Position numbers and translations under genes: made by a program
From: Brachybacterium sacelli
Lineage (GTDB): Bacteria > Actinomycetota > Actinomycetes > Actinomycetales > Dermabacteraceae
Reading direction: 5' to 3'
Assembly: GCF_017876545.1 (NCBI RefSeq)
Contig: NZ_JAGIOD010000001.1
Coordinates: 62,001-126,000 of the forward strand
Length of the DNA: 64,000 nucleotides
Shown here: positions 18,133 to 30,016 of the stretch, piece after piece
Position numbering within the stretch: position 1 is the stretch's first letter
How the letters are laid out: the number at the start of each line of letters is the position of its first letter
Notes under the pieces: generated by a model
What the model was told of the DNA's origin: nothing
The model's input: the letters and a program-made list of their open reading frames with translations, nothing else
Databases searched by the model: none

Positions 18133-20300
18133 CGGCCCTCCTCCCGCTCGTCGTCGGCTCTTTCCTCTCGGTCTTCCTCTCGGTCGGCCTCGCAGTCGTC
18201 GGCCACGGCGGTGTCGTCCTCGTGGCGGTAGCGGCTGGTGCCGTGGCGTTCGACCGCGTCGGCGACGGTGCGGGCACGCTCGGCGGGCACCGCGACCGAG
18301 GGGTCGGGGCCGTCGCTGGGCTGCGGGCCGGAGGACTCCAGCAGGTTGTGGCTGATCGCGGCCTCGTCGTAGGCATCGACCAGGGAGCGGTAGCGCGCGT
18401 CGGCCTGGCGCAGGTGCTCGTGGGTGCCGGCGGCGGCGACGTGGCCGTGGTCGAGGAAGACGATCTGGTCCGCGAGGGAGATCGTGGACTTGCGGTAGGC
18501 GATCAGCAGCAGCGTGGAGGCGGTCATCTCGCGGCGGATGCCGTCGAGGATCGCCAGCTCCACGCTCGGGTCACAGGCGCTGGTCGCGTCGTCGAGGATC
18601 AGCAGGCGCGGTCGGCGCGCGAGTGCACGGGCCAGGGCGATGCGTTGGCGCTGGCCGCCGGACAGCGAACCGCCGCGCTCCCCCAGCTGGGTGTCCAGCC
18701 CGTCGGTCAGGGTATCGACGAAGGCTTCGGCCTGGGCCACCCGCAGGGCCCAGCGGACGGTCTCCTCGTCGATGTCGTCACCGAGGGTGACGTTCCAGCG
18801 CACCGTCTCGTCGAACACGAAGGCCTGCTGCAGCACGAGGGCGACATCGGCGGTCAGGGCGTCGGCCGTCAGGGAGCGCAGGTCCGCGCCGTCGAGGCGG
18901 ACCGCACCGGAGGTGGGGTGGACGAGGCCCGCCGTGAGCAGGGCGAGCGTTGACTTGCCGGAGCCGGTGGCGCCGACGACTGCGAGCACGCGGGTGCCGC
19001 CCTCGGGATCGGCGCGCAGGGTGACCTCGTGCAGCGCCTCGGAGGTGCGCACGTGGTCCTCGGTGCTCGTCCCGCGGCCCAGGATGACCTCGGCGGGGTC
19101 GTCGCGGTAGATGAAGGAGACCTCGTCCAGGGCGAGCACGCCGGGCCCGTCGGGCAGCGGGTCGGGACCGTAGGTGCGCTCCTCGGTGACGTCGAGGATC
19201 TGCTGGACGCGACCGCCGCCGACCACGGTGCGGGAGAGGTCCCCGAGCACCCACCCGAAGGAGCGGATCGGCAGTGACATCAGCGTGAACAGGTAGGACA
19301 CCTCGACCAGCTGCCCGGTGGTCAGGTGGCCGTCGCCGATGCGCCAGGCGCCGAGCACCGCGACGGCGAGGATGCCGAGGTTGGGCAGGGCGTCGATCAT
19401 CGGGTCGAACCAGCCGCGCACGTAGCCGAAGCGGATGCCGGCCTCGCGCAGGTCGTCGGCCGCCCGGTCGAACCGCTCCTCCTCGACGTCCTCGCGGCCC
19501 AGGGACTTCACCACGTTCGCGCCGTCGAAGGACTCGTGGGCGATCTCGGCGACTTCGGCGCGCAGCTGCTGGGAGCGGACGGCGATCGGGGTCGCGAACC
19601 GTTGCAGCAGCACGTTGAGGATGATCAGCAGCACGATCAGCGCGAGCATGACCAGCAGGATCACGGGATCGATGCGGGCGACGACGATCGTGGCGTACAC
19701 CAGCATCACGATCGTGGACAGCGCGAAGGGGAACGGCGCCATCGCGAAGAACGTTGCCTCGACGTCGGAGTACACCGAACTCAGCAGCGTGCCGGTGGAC
19801 TGGCGGCGGTGCCACAGCAGCGGCACCTTCGCGTACACCGCGGCCAGGCGCTCGCGGTAGAGGCCGAACAGGTCGAACTGGGCGGCGGCGGCGAACACGC
19901 GGCGTGCCATCACCGAGACGGCGCGGACCACGGCGATGCCGAGGATGGCGAGGCCGCCGGCGAGGACCAGGCCGACCTCCGGGGCGCCGCGGAGGAAGGA
20001 CGGGACGATGACGTCCTCGGTGACGCGACCGATGATCGAGGACGTGGCGATCTGCAGCAGCGCGAAGGCGGTGGCGCCGAGCACCGCCAGGATGAACCAG
20101 GTGCGCTGCTCCCGCGCCCCCGTGAGCAGGCGCTTCAGGCCCGGGACCAGCACCGCGGGGTGCGGGCGGTCCAGATTCGTGACCGGGCGCGCGGAGGCGG
20201 GCGACGGAGGTGGGGGCGCGGTGCGCGACGAGGGGTCGGCGGTGGTGGTCGCCGCGGGGTCGGATCGGGTGCTGTCGGACGGCGGGGTGGGCGCGGTCAT
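18129..20300 (-). CDS. Heterodimeric ABC exporter 2, degenerate half
   Basis: 723 residues from ATG 20300, which overlaps the DUF456 stop by four bases. A ~45-residue Ser/Thr/Pro-rich tail precedes six TM helices and an NBD with Walker A GATGSGKST, canonical signature LSGGQRQRIALARAL, Walker B LLILDDATSACD (Asp for Glu) and an H-loop IAYRKST in which Tyr replaces His. A charged C-terminal extension of ~80 residues ends in an Arg/Glu-rich run. The site is degenerate in the same sense as the exporter at 9627-11363 but with different substitutions. Confidence 0.92.
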   Translation of the reverse strand: MTAPTPPSDSTRSDPAATTTADPSSRTAPPPPSPASARPVTNLDRPHPAVLVPGLKRLLTGAREQRTWFILAVLGATAFALLQIATSSIIGRVTEDVIVPSFLRGAPEVGLVLAGGLAILGIAVVRAVSVMARRVFAAAAQFDLFGLYRERLAAVYAKVPLLWHRRQSTGTLLSSVYSDVEATFFAMAPFPFALSTIVMLVYATIVVARIDPVILLVMLALIVLLIILNVLLQRFATPIAVRSQQLRAEVAEIAHESFDGANVVKSLGREDVEEERFDRAADDLREAGIRFGYVRGWFDPMIDALPNLGILAVAVLGAWRIGDGHLTTGQLVEVSYLFTLMSLPIRSFGWVLGDLSRTVVGGGRVQQILDVTEERTYGPDPLPDGPGVLALDEVSFIYRDDPAEVILGRGTSTEDHVRTSEALHEVTLRADPEGGTRVLAVVGATGSGKSTLALLTAGLVHPTSGAVRLDGADLRSLTADALTADVALVLQQAFVFDETVRWNVTLGDDIDEETVRWALRVAQAEAFVDTLTDGLDTQLGERGGSLSGGQRQRIALARALARRPRLLILDDATSACDPSVELAILDGIRREMTASTLLLIAYRKSTISLADQIVFLDHGHVAAAGTHEHLRQADARYRSLVDAYDEAAISHNLLESSGPQPSDGPDPSVAVPAERARTVADAVERHGTSRYRHEDDTAVADDCEADREEDREERADDEREEGR

Positions 20301-20806
20301 GCCGCGACGAAGTGGACGACGACGGCGATCGCGAACACGATCGTGGCCAGCATGGCCAGGGAGAACTCGATCATGATGCCCAGGCCCAGCGCCTTGATCG
20401 CGATCCAGGCGGAGCTCAGGCCCTTCCTCCAGTCCTTCTGCCGCAGCGCCTCCGCGACGTACAGCCCGATGACGAAGCCGATCGGCAGACCCAGGAACGG
20501 GATCACGAAGATGCCGACGATACCGCTGGCGATGCCGACGTAGATCGGCCACATCGGGACCTCGGCCTTGTGCAGGGTGCGCCCAGTGAGGACGTAGCTC
20601 GTGGTCATGCCGATCGCGCCGAGGACGAGGATGATCCCGAACGCCACCCAGGAGGTCCAGCCGCCGGCGACGATCGCCCAGATCAGCGTCGCGATCACCA
20701 GGGTGATCGTGCCCGGCAGCACGGGCACGATGATCCCGACCAGTCCGACGATGTACGCCAGAGCGACCAGCACGGTCACGATGATCTGGACGGTGAGGGA
20801 GTCCAC
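20297..20806 (-). CDS. DUF456 family membrane protein
   Basis: 169 residues with about four or five TM helices and a glycine-rich pattern (VGLVGIIVPVLPGT, IPFLGLPIGFVIGLYVAEAL) typical of DUF456. The family has no established function. GTG 20806 follows GGAGG with a five-base gap; upstream in-frame codons have no better signal. It leads the exporter-2 operon, overlapping its first ABC gene by four bases, so the products probably act together. Confidence 0.85.
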   Translation of the reverse strand: MDSLTVQIIVTVLVALAYIVGLVGIIVPVLPGTITLVIATLIWAIVAGGWTSWVAFGIILVLGAIGMTTSYVLTGRTLHKAEVPMWPIYVGIASGIVGIFVIPFLGLPIGFVIGLYVAEALRQKDWRKGLSSAWIAIKALGLGIMIEFSLAMLATIVFAIAVVVHFVAA

Positions 20807-21173
20807 GGGTCCTCCGGGAGAAGCAGGGGTGCGGGCGCGAGCGGCCGACGGGGAAGCGCTGTACCGGGCCTTGACCATCCTATCGGCGGGGCCGACGCGC
20901 GGTGAACCGCTCAAGGAACTGCCCTCTACCCGGCCCGCTCCCGCGGATCGGTGGACCACCCGGTGCCGGGACGGACCCAGGGGTGCGACCCCTCGGCATA
21001 CCGCAGGTGGAGCAGGGCCCGGCCGCTCGGCGTGAGGGGCGTCACGCCTCAAGGCCGCGAGGGCCCTCGAAAGACCTGCTGAGAAGACCTGCACGTGTCC
21101 GCCGGGTGGAGGTGGTGTGCATTCCCCGACCCCGCTGTGGCCGCTCAGAGGCGCGCGCCGTAGCGTTCCCCTC
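20807..21173. other. Divergent intergenic region between exporter-2 operon and VanZ gene
   Basis: About 370 bases with no convincing gene on either strand. On the minus strand TAGGAT at 20878-20883 could be the -10 of the exporter operon with a leader of about 65 bases. On the plus strand TAGCGT at 21161-21166 lies seven bases before the VanZ start. Nothing else is recognisable. Confidence 0.5.
21161..21166 (+). promoter_or_regulatory. -10 element TAGCGT, leaderless type
   Basis: Seven bases separate TAGCGT from the GTG at 21174; no Shine-Dalgarno is seen. Confidence 0.55.
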
Positions 21174-21842
21174 GTGAGCGAGTTCCTGCGCCTGGGCGTG
21201 GTCGGGGTGGTCGGAGGCCTCGGCCTCTTCGTCCTCATCCTGGCCCCTGCCGTACTGCTGCAGCGCCGACGTTTCGGCAGCGTGCGGCCGCTGCGGCTGG
21301 TCGGTGTGGCCGTCATCTGCATCTACACCATGGGCCTGGCCGGGCTGACCGTCGCTCCCGCCTACGAGATCGCGGAGACCTGCAGCAACCGGACGGGCGG
21401 CGAGCTGCGACCCTACCCCTTCAGCACCATCGGGGAGATCCTCGAGGTGCGCGCCGAGGGCACGTCCTTGCCGGGCCTGCTGGTCAGCTGGCCGTTGCTG
21501 CAGCTGGCGGCGAACGTCGTGCTGTTCATGCCGCTCGGAGCGGTGCTGCGCGGGGTGTTCCGGCTGGATGCCACCACCTCGCTGGCGATCGGGGTGATGC
21601 TGTCGGTGCTGATCGAGGCCACCCAGTACACCGGCGCCTGGGGGCTGTACCCGTGCGGGGTGCGGATCGCCGACATCGACGACGTCTTCGCCAACTCGCT
21701 GGGAGCGCTGCTGGGGGCGCTGGTCGCGCCGTGGCTGACCCGGCTCGGCGTGCCGCTGTTCGTGCACGAGCGCCCGCTGGACGTCGAGGATGCGTGGGAT
21801 CGTCAGCACGTGGACGTTCCCGACCGGGACGCGCGGCACTGA
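21174..21842 (+). CDS. VanZ-like family membrane protein
   Basis: 222 residues with about five TM helices. The VanZ signature is complete: NVVLFMPLGAVLRG near residue 112, then EATQYTG, RIADIDDVFANSLGALLG. VanZ-like proteins are membrane proteins linked in some species to envelope stress or low-level glycopeptide resistance; here the role is unknown. The longer in-frame ORF start at 21117 is rejected because the -10 element lies between it and the chosen GTG. Confidence 0.88.
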   Translation: MSEFLRLGVVGVVGGLGLFVLILAPAVLLQRRRFGSVRPLRLVGVAVICIYTMGLAGLTVAPAYEIAETCSNRTGGELRPYPFSTIGEILEVRAEGTSLPGLLVSWPLLQLAANVVLFMPLGAVLRGVFRLDATTSLAIGVMLSVLIEATQYTGAWGLYPCGVRIADIDDVFANSLGALLGALVAPWLTRLGVPLFVHERPLDVEDAWDRQHVDVPDRDARH

Positions 21843-21852
21843 GGCGAACGGC

Positions 21853-22257
21853 ATGTCGAGGACGTGGACCAGCAGGCGATCCCTGCTGACGGCCGTCGGC
21901 CTGTTCGCGGCGGGAGTCGCGGCAGGATGCACGTCCAGGGAGACCGACGAGCGCCTGGCCACGCAGGAGCATCCGGTCACCAGTGCGTCCGGCGACTTCA
22001 CGGCGGCGCTGGTTCCCGACGGCGTCGAGCTGCATCCGACGATCCGGGACGCCGAGGGCATCGAGGTGTGGACCGACGATCTCGGCCACGTGAACCGGTA
22101 CGTGCCCGGTGTGGTGTGGGAGCGGGGAGCGGACGTGCTGTGGGTGCTCTCGGCCGATCACGGGAACGCCAGCGTGCACCGGCAGGACGACGGGACCTGG
22201 GCGAAAGTCCCCGGCAGCGAGGGCATGCCCCAGGACATCGCCGAGCTCGCCCGGTGA
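21853..22257 (+). CDS. Small lipoprotein of unknown function
   Basis: 134 residues. A basic N-terminus (SRRSLL), a hydrophobic stretch and lipobox VAAGC at about residue 22 mark a lipoprotein. The mature domain has EGIEVWTDDLGHVNRY, WERGADVLWVLSADHGN and WAKVPGSEGMP; I do not recognise a family. It starts 10 bases after the VanZ stop with GAGG upstream and is probably co-transcribed with it. Confidence 0.72.
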   Translation: MSRTWTSRRSLLTAVGLFAAGVAAGCTSRETDERLATQEHPVTSASGDFTAALVPDGVELHPTIRDAEGIEVWTDDLGHVNRYVPGVVWERGADVLWVLSADHGNASVHRQDDGTWAKVPGSEGMPQDIAELAR

Positions 22258-22261
22258 GCCG

Positions 22262-23215
22262 TCAAGGCAGACGCACGACCTGTCCCGCGTAGGAGAATCC
22301 GCCCCCGAAGCCGATCAGCAGCGCGGTGGCACCGGCGGGGAGACGGCCGGCCTCGCGCATCCGTGAGATCGCCAGCGGGATGGTGGCGGCGGAGGTGTTC
22401 CCGGAGGTCGTGACGTCGTCGGCGACGATCGTGTCCTCGCGCAGTCCGAGCGACTCGGCGAGCGGCTCGATCATCCGCAGGTTCGCCTGGTGCGGCACGA
22501 AGACGTCGATATCCGACATCTGCAGACCGGCTGCCTCGACCACCTGGCGGGCGATGACCGGTGCGTCCCGCAGGGCCCATCCGAGCACCTTGCGCCCGTC
22601 CTGGGCGAAGAACCCGTCCGGCGGGCTGATGGTCACCGCTTCGACGAGATCCGGGACGGTGCCCCACACGACCGGGAACACACCGGGATCCTCGACCGCA
22701 CGCAGGACCACGGCGCCGGCGCCGTCCGCGGTGAGGACGCAGGTGGTGCGATCGGTGAAGTCGGTGACGGCGGAGAGCTTCTCCGCTCCGATCACCAGGG
22801 TCGTCCCGGAGGCGCCGGCACGGATTCCCTGGTCGGCGACGGCGAGGGCGTGGCTGAATCCGGAGCAGGCGGCACCGATGTCGAAGGCTGCGGGGGCGGA
22901 GAGGCCGAGCGCATGGGCGACGCGACCGGCCGCGCTCGGGGACCTCTCGGTGTCGGAGCAGGTCGCGACGATGACCTGGGTGACCTCCGAGCGGTCGATC
23001 CGGGCGTCGGCGAGGGCCGCGCGCGCAGCGTGGGTCGCCATCTCGGCGACCGTCTCGGACTCGCCGGCGATGCGTCGCTCCTCGATCCCGGTGCGGCGAC
23101 GGATCCAGTCGTCGCTGGTCTCGACCATCTTTTCGAGGTCACGGTTGGTGAGGATCCGATCCGGCCGGTGATGACCGATGCCGATGATCGTGGACCCGGT
23201 CCGGGTGGGGGTCAT
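22262..23215 (-). CDS. 3-oxoacyl-ACP synthase III family protein (FabH-like)
   Basis: 317 residues. The thiolase-fold catalytic triad is complete: Cys117 in GAACSGF, His in VPHQANLRMI and Asn in TSGNTSAAT. The enzyme joins an acyl-CoA starter to malonyl-ACP. There are no other fatty-acid genes nearby, so it may serve branched-chain starter selection or a secondary pathway rather than being the housekeeping copy. ATG 23215 has AAGGA upstream; the ORF runs 14 codons further without a ribosome site. It converges with the lipoprotein gene, four bases apart. Confidence 0.9.
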   Translation of the reverse strand: MTPTRTGSTIIGIGHHRPDRILTNRDLEKMVETSDDWIRRRTGIEERRIAGESETVAEMATHAARAALADARIDRSEVTQVIVATCSDTERSPSAAGRVAHALGLSAPAAFDIGAACSGFSHALAVADQGIRAGASGTTLVIGAEKLSAVTDFTDRTTCVLTADGAGAVVLRAVEDPGVFPVVWGTVPDLVEAVTISPPDGFFAQDGRKVLGWALRDAPVIARQVVEAAGLQMSDIDVFVPHQANLRMIEPLAESLGLREDTIVADDVTTSGNTSAATIPLAISRMREAGRLPAGATALLIGFGGGFSYAGQVVRLP

Positions 23216-23343
23216 GGAGGTCCTTCCTGCGGGGTGCAGTCTGCGGGGCGCAGCCAACGGGTTTCAGCCTGCGGGGCACAGCGGGGAGCGGCCGGCGGGG
23301 ATGCCGAGCGGGGTCCATCATGGCGCACCTCCGGCTCGGTGGT

Positions 23344-26519
<3,176 letters not shown>

Positions 26520-26523
<4 letters not shown>

Positions 26524-27698
26524 GAGGCCTCCCGCTTTCCGCGCGCCTGCGTGTAGGCCTGCTCGAGGACCTGATGCTCGGCGGAGGTGGGGTCGGCGCC
26601 GGTGGCCGCGGCGAGGAACTCGTCCATCACCTCCAGCGGGTTCTGCTCGCGACGCACCACCGGGGAGTGCTCCCGCGCGATGCGACCCTCGGGCTCGTAC
26701 TCGGTGACCAGCAGGTGTTCGAAGGCTTCCCGCAGCTGTTCCTGCAGGTGCGCGGGCCGGGCGGTGTCGGTGACGACGGCCTTGACCCAATCGGTGCCGT
26801 GCAGATCCTGCTGGGCGAGGATCTCCTCGAGGGTGCCGCGCAGCTCGGTCAGGGGTCTCGGGATCGGGGTCTCGATCCGCTCGACGCTCACCGCGACGGC
26901 GCCGTCCTCCTCCCCGCGGGCACCGAGGTCGACGAGCAGTACGGACTTGCGGTGCCGGCGCTCGGAGAAGGAGAAGGCGAGCGGCGAACCGGAGTACCAG
27001 GCGGGGGCGCCGACGGTGCCGGTGAGGTCCTGGCACCCGTGAAGGTGGCCGAGGGCGAGGTAGTCGATGCCACCGAGCACGCCCGCAGGCACCGAGTCGA
27101 CGCCGCCGACGGACAGGTCCCGCTCGGAATCGCTGGCCTCTCCCCCGGTGACGAAGGTGTGGGCGAGCACGACGGTACGGGCGCCCGGATGCGCCGCGGC
27201 CCGCTCGCGCACGCGGTCCAGGGCGGCACGGGTGACGGCCTCGTGGCTGCGGGCGAGCGGCTCGGCGCCGTCGGCCGCGAGCTCCGTGCGGGCGCGGTCG
27301 GGCTCGAGGTAGGGCAGGCCGAAGAACAACACCTCGCCGTGGGCGTCCTGCACGCTGACCGGGTGCTCGATGCCGGGCACGTCGGTGAGCAGATGGATGC
27401 CGGCGCGCATGAGGGCGCGGCCGAAGCCGAGCCGCTCGGCGGAGTCGTGGTTGCCGGAGGTCAGCACCACGGTGGCACCCGTGTCGGCGAGACGCGCGAG
27501 AGCATCGTCCAGCAGCGTCACGCTCGAGACGGCGGGCACGGCGCGGTCGTACACGTCGCCGGGGATCACGACGACGTCGACACTCTTCTCGGTCACCAGG
27601 TCGACGAGCCAGTCGAGGAAGGCGGCCTGGTGCTCGTGCAGGTCGACCTTGTGCAGAGTGCGCCCCAGGTGCCAGTCCGAGGTGTGCAGAATTCTCAT
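26520..27698 (-). CDS. sbcD: Exonuclease subunit SbcD (Mre11-like)
   Basis: 392 residues with all metallophosphoesterase motifs in order: HTSDWHLG at residue 5, GDVYDR, SGNHDSAERL, AHTF and GHLHG. The C-terminal ~100 residues form the capping and SbcC-binding region. It is the nuclease of the SbcCD complex, transcribed just before sbcC. ATG 27698 lies seven bases after TAGGCT; the open frame upstream belongs to an unrelated aldolase remnant. Confidence 0.96.
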
Positions 27699-27705
27699 GG
27701 GCCCG

Positions 27706-27711
27706 AGCCTA
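27706..27711 (-). promoter_or_regulatory. -10 element TAGGCT of sbcDC, leaderless type
   Basis: TAGGCT is followed after seven bases by the sbcD ATG, with no Shine-Dalgarno. Confidence 0.55.
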
Positions 27712-27861
27712 CGAGCGGCGGCCGACGGATGAGCACGCCGACCCGGCACGACACGCAACGCGACGCGACACGTCCCGCGCTGTCCTGTTCCGGCCCAAGT
27801 CACCTGGCCCAGCACGCCGCTCAGGTTAGGCAGCCCCCGCCCGACCGGGCCCAACCCTGAT

Positions 27862-27933
27862 CGACTTTTGCCGGCCGCACGACCGGTGCAGGACCCCACA
27901 CCGGTCGGGGCGGTGCATAACTCGGCGGGAACC
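27862..27933 (+). repeat. 72-bp stem-loop repeat element, copy 1
   Basis: The element shares with 61530-61602 a conserved layout: a GC(A/G)AA-containing left end, the arm CACGACCGGT, a 12-base loop, the arm ACCGGTCG and then GGTGCATAAC followed by CGGC and ACC at the right end. Here the arms are 27878-27887 and 27900-27909. It directly abuts the end of an aldolase remnant on the minus strand. Confidence 0.7.
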
Positions 27934-27935
27934 CA

Positions 27936-28202
27936 CTTTGCCGCCAGCTCCTTCGAACCGCGGGCGAGCAGCGCGACGTCGGCCCCGACGAGCAGGAAGT
28001 CCACTCCGTCGGCCGCGTAGCCGCGCGCCACCTCGGGATCGAAGGCGTTCACGCCGACGGGCAGTCCCGCTGCAGCCGCCGCGTCGATCGCGCGGCGCAC
28101 ACCCGCGACCACGTCCGGATGGGACTGCCGGCCGAGCAGGCCCATCGAGGCGGCGAGGTCGGAGGGCCCGACGAAGATCCCGTCGATCCCGATTACCGCC
28201 AG
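27936..28202 (-). pseudogene. Remnant of HpcH/HpaI-family aldolase gene
   Basis: The minus-strand frame encodes IDGIFVGPSDLAASMG, then a helix, GLPVGVNAFDPEVARGYAADG and FLLVGADVALLARGSKELA. This is the C-terminal third of a 2-keto-3-deoxy-sugar-acid or citrate-lyase-like aldolase. The metal-binding and substrate-binding N-terminal two thirds are absent: upstream of about 28202 the frame loses similarity. The downstream end is cut precisely where the 72-bp repeat begins. No start signal fits, so it is not expected to be functional. Confidence 0.75.
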
Positions 28203-28436
28203 GACGCGGCGGTCGACAACGCCCGCTCCCTCGTCGCCGACGCCCTCGAGCGCGGTCGAACCTGACCGCCGGTGGCTCCCCGATCGCCAGTCCGGGCACG
28301 TTCTTCGAGGTCAAGGTGCTGGCCGGGGCAGCGGCGGGCAGTCAGCCAAGCGTCATCGACGACCCCATGGCCCACCGCCGGTCGCCGCCGGGGGCCGCAC
28401 CGTCGACCGCACCACCGACCGCTCCGCCGTCGCCCG
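28203..28436. other. Gene-free stretch with possible coding debris
   Basis: No intact gene. A plus-strand frame ending at 28264 reads DYRQDAAVDNARSLVADALE and then stops. This looks like the C-terminal tail of some enzyme and meets the aldolase remnant head to head at about 28195. I do not recognise it. The rest of the stretch shows only shadow frames. Confidence 0.35.
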
Positions 28437-29987
28437 CTACCCCTGGTAGGTCGCCTCGTCCAGGCCCGACATGGTCGGGTCGTGGTCGAGGTGACCCACC
28501 TCGTACATCGAGCTCATCCAGTGATAGAAGTTGTCGCCGCGCGCCTGCAGCCGCCGGTAGAGGTCGGCGAGCATCTCCGCGCGCGGCCCCTCGAGCTCCG
28601 GGTCGTCGTAGCGGTTGGTGAGCTCGTCGGGGTCGGTCACCAGGTCGTAGAGCTCGTTGCGGGACTCCGGGTTCACGACCAGCTTGTAGCGGCGACCGCG
28701 CAACATGCGCTGGGCGATCGGGAAGTGGTGCCCGTGGAACTCGCACAGCACGTGGTCGTCCCATTCCACCTGCTCACCGCGCACGATCGGCAGCAGGGAA
28801 CGCGAGTCCACCGCGGGAGAGGTGTCGAGCCCCGCGAGATCGAGGAACGTCGCCGGCAGGTCCAGCAGCGTCACGAACTCCTCGCGCACCTGGGGCGGGC
28901 ACCCGGGCACCCGCAGCAGGCCGCCGGTGCGGTAGATGTCGTCGTACATCGCCGGCCCCTTGTCGTGCAGCCGGTGGGAGCCGGTGAACTCCCCGTGGTC
29001 GGAGCTGAAGGCGACGGCGGTGGTGTCGGCCAGGCCCAGCTCCTCCATGGCCGCCAGGATGCGCCCGAACTCGTGATCGATCATGGTCACATAGCCCCAG
29101 TACACGGCGATGAGCTTGCGCGACTGCTCCTCGGTGAGGGTGTCGAAGGCCCAGTGCCGGGAGTAGTTCTCCTGCACCGGGGGCTTGTCGGCGAAGTCCT
29201 CGGCGATCGAGCGCGGCAGCTCCACGTCCGCCGGGTCGTACAGGTCGAAGTACTCGTCGGGGATCACGTAGGGCAGGTGCGGGCCGGAGAAGCTCGAGAC
29301 CACGAAGAAGGGGGTCTCGCCGGTGCGGGCGCCCTCGGCGTAGCGGGTGAGCATCTCGATGGTGCGGTCGGCGAGGTAGTGCTCGAAGGTCGCCTCCAGC
29401 GGCTGGTGCAGTCGCGCGGCCAGCAGGTTGGAGACCTCCCCGTTGGGGAAGGTGCCGCGGATGCGATCGCTGATCGCGTAGGGCGGATGACCGTGCTCCT
29501 CGAGCCACGCGAGGTAGTCGGGATGGTCAACAGTGTTGTGCCAGCCCGGGTAGTGCTCCGCCTCGAAGCCGAAGTCGGCGGCGGTCCGCTCCTCGCCCAC
29601 GTGCCACTTGCCCACGAGTCCGCACTCGTAGCCGTGCTCGCGCAGCGCCTCGGGCACCGTCCACTGGTCCTCGGGGAGGTCCTCGATGTAGCCGACGTTG
29701 CGCTCGTGGTTGGCCAGCAGCTTGTGACGGAAGGGGGCGGCGCCGGTGAAGAGGGAGGCGCGAGCCGGGGTGCAGATCGCCGTCGGCGTGAACCAGTTGT
29801 CGAAACGGGTCCCGCTCGCGGCGAGCGCGTCGAGCGTCGGGGTGCGGCAGATCGTGTTGCCGTAGCAGCCCATGGTGTCGACCCGATGCTGGTCGGTCAT
29901 GAGCATGAGGATGCTGCGGCGACCCTGCGGTTCGGGTGCGGCGGAGCCGGTGGTGGCGGCGACGGGTGCGGAGGGGGTGGTGGACAT
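28437..29987 (-). CDS. Cytoplasmic type I sulfatase
   Basis: 516 residues, no signal peptide. The N-terminal metal-site block is LMLMTDQHRVDTMGCYG, followed by the formylglycine activation motif CTPARASLFTG near residue 73 and the distal SSDHGEFTGSHRLHDKG motif. The Cys is oxidised to formylglycine by a formylglycine-generating enzyme (candidate at 50387-51400). Without export it must act on an imported sulfated compound. It is the last gene of a ROK-MFS-sulfatase operon, 29 bases after the transporter. Choline sulfatase or an N-/O-sulfo-sugar sulfatase are both possible; the sugar porter favours a sugar. Confidence 0.92.
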   Translation of the reverse strand: MSTTPSAPVAATTGSAAPEPQGRRSILMLMTDQHRVDTMGCYGNTICRTPTLDALAASGTRFDNWFTPTAICTPARASLFTGAAPFRHKLLANHERNVGYIEDLPEDQWTVPEALREHGYECGLVGKWHVGEERTAADFGFEAEHYPGWHNTVDHPDYLAWLEEHGHPPYAISDRIRGTFPNGEVSNLLAARLHQPLEATFEHYLADRTIEMLTRYAEGARTGETPFFVVSSFSGPHLPYVIPDEYFDLYDPADVELPRSIAEDFADKPPVQENYSRHWAFDTLTEEQSRKLIAVYWGYVTMIDHEFGRILAAMEELGLADTTAVAFSSDHGEFTGSHRLHDKGPAMYDDIYRTGGLLRVPGCPPQVREEFVTLLDLPATFLDLAGLDTSPAVDSRSLLPIVRGEQVEWDDHVLCEFHGHHFPIAQRMLRGRRYKLVVNPESRNELYDLVTDPDELTNRYDDPELEGPRAEMLADLYRRLQARGDNFYHWMSSMYEVGHLDHDPTMSGLDEATYQG

Positions 29988-30016
29988 GCGGGGGCCTTTC
30001 CGGTCGGGGCGGCGGG

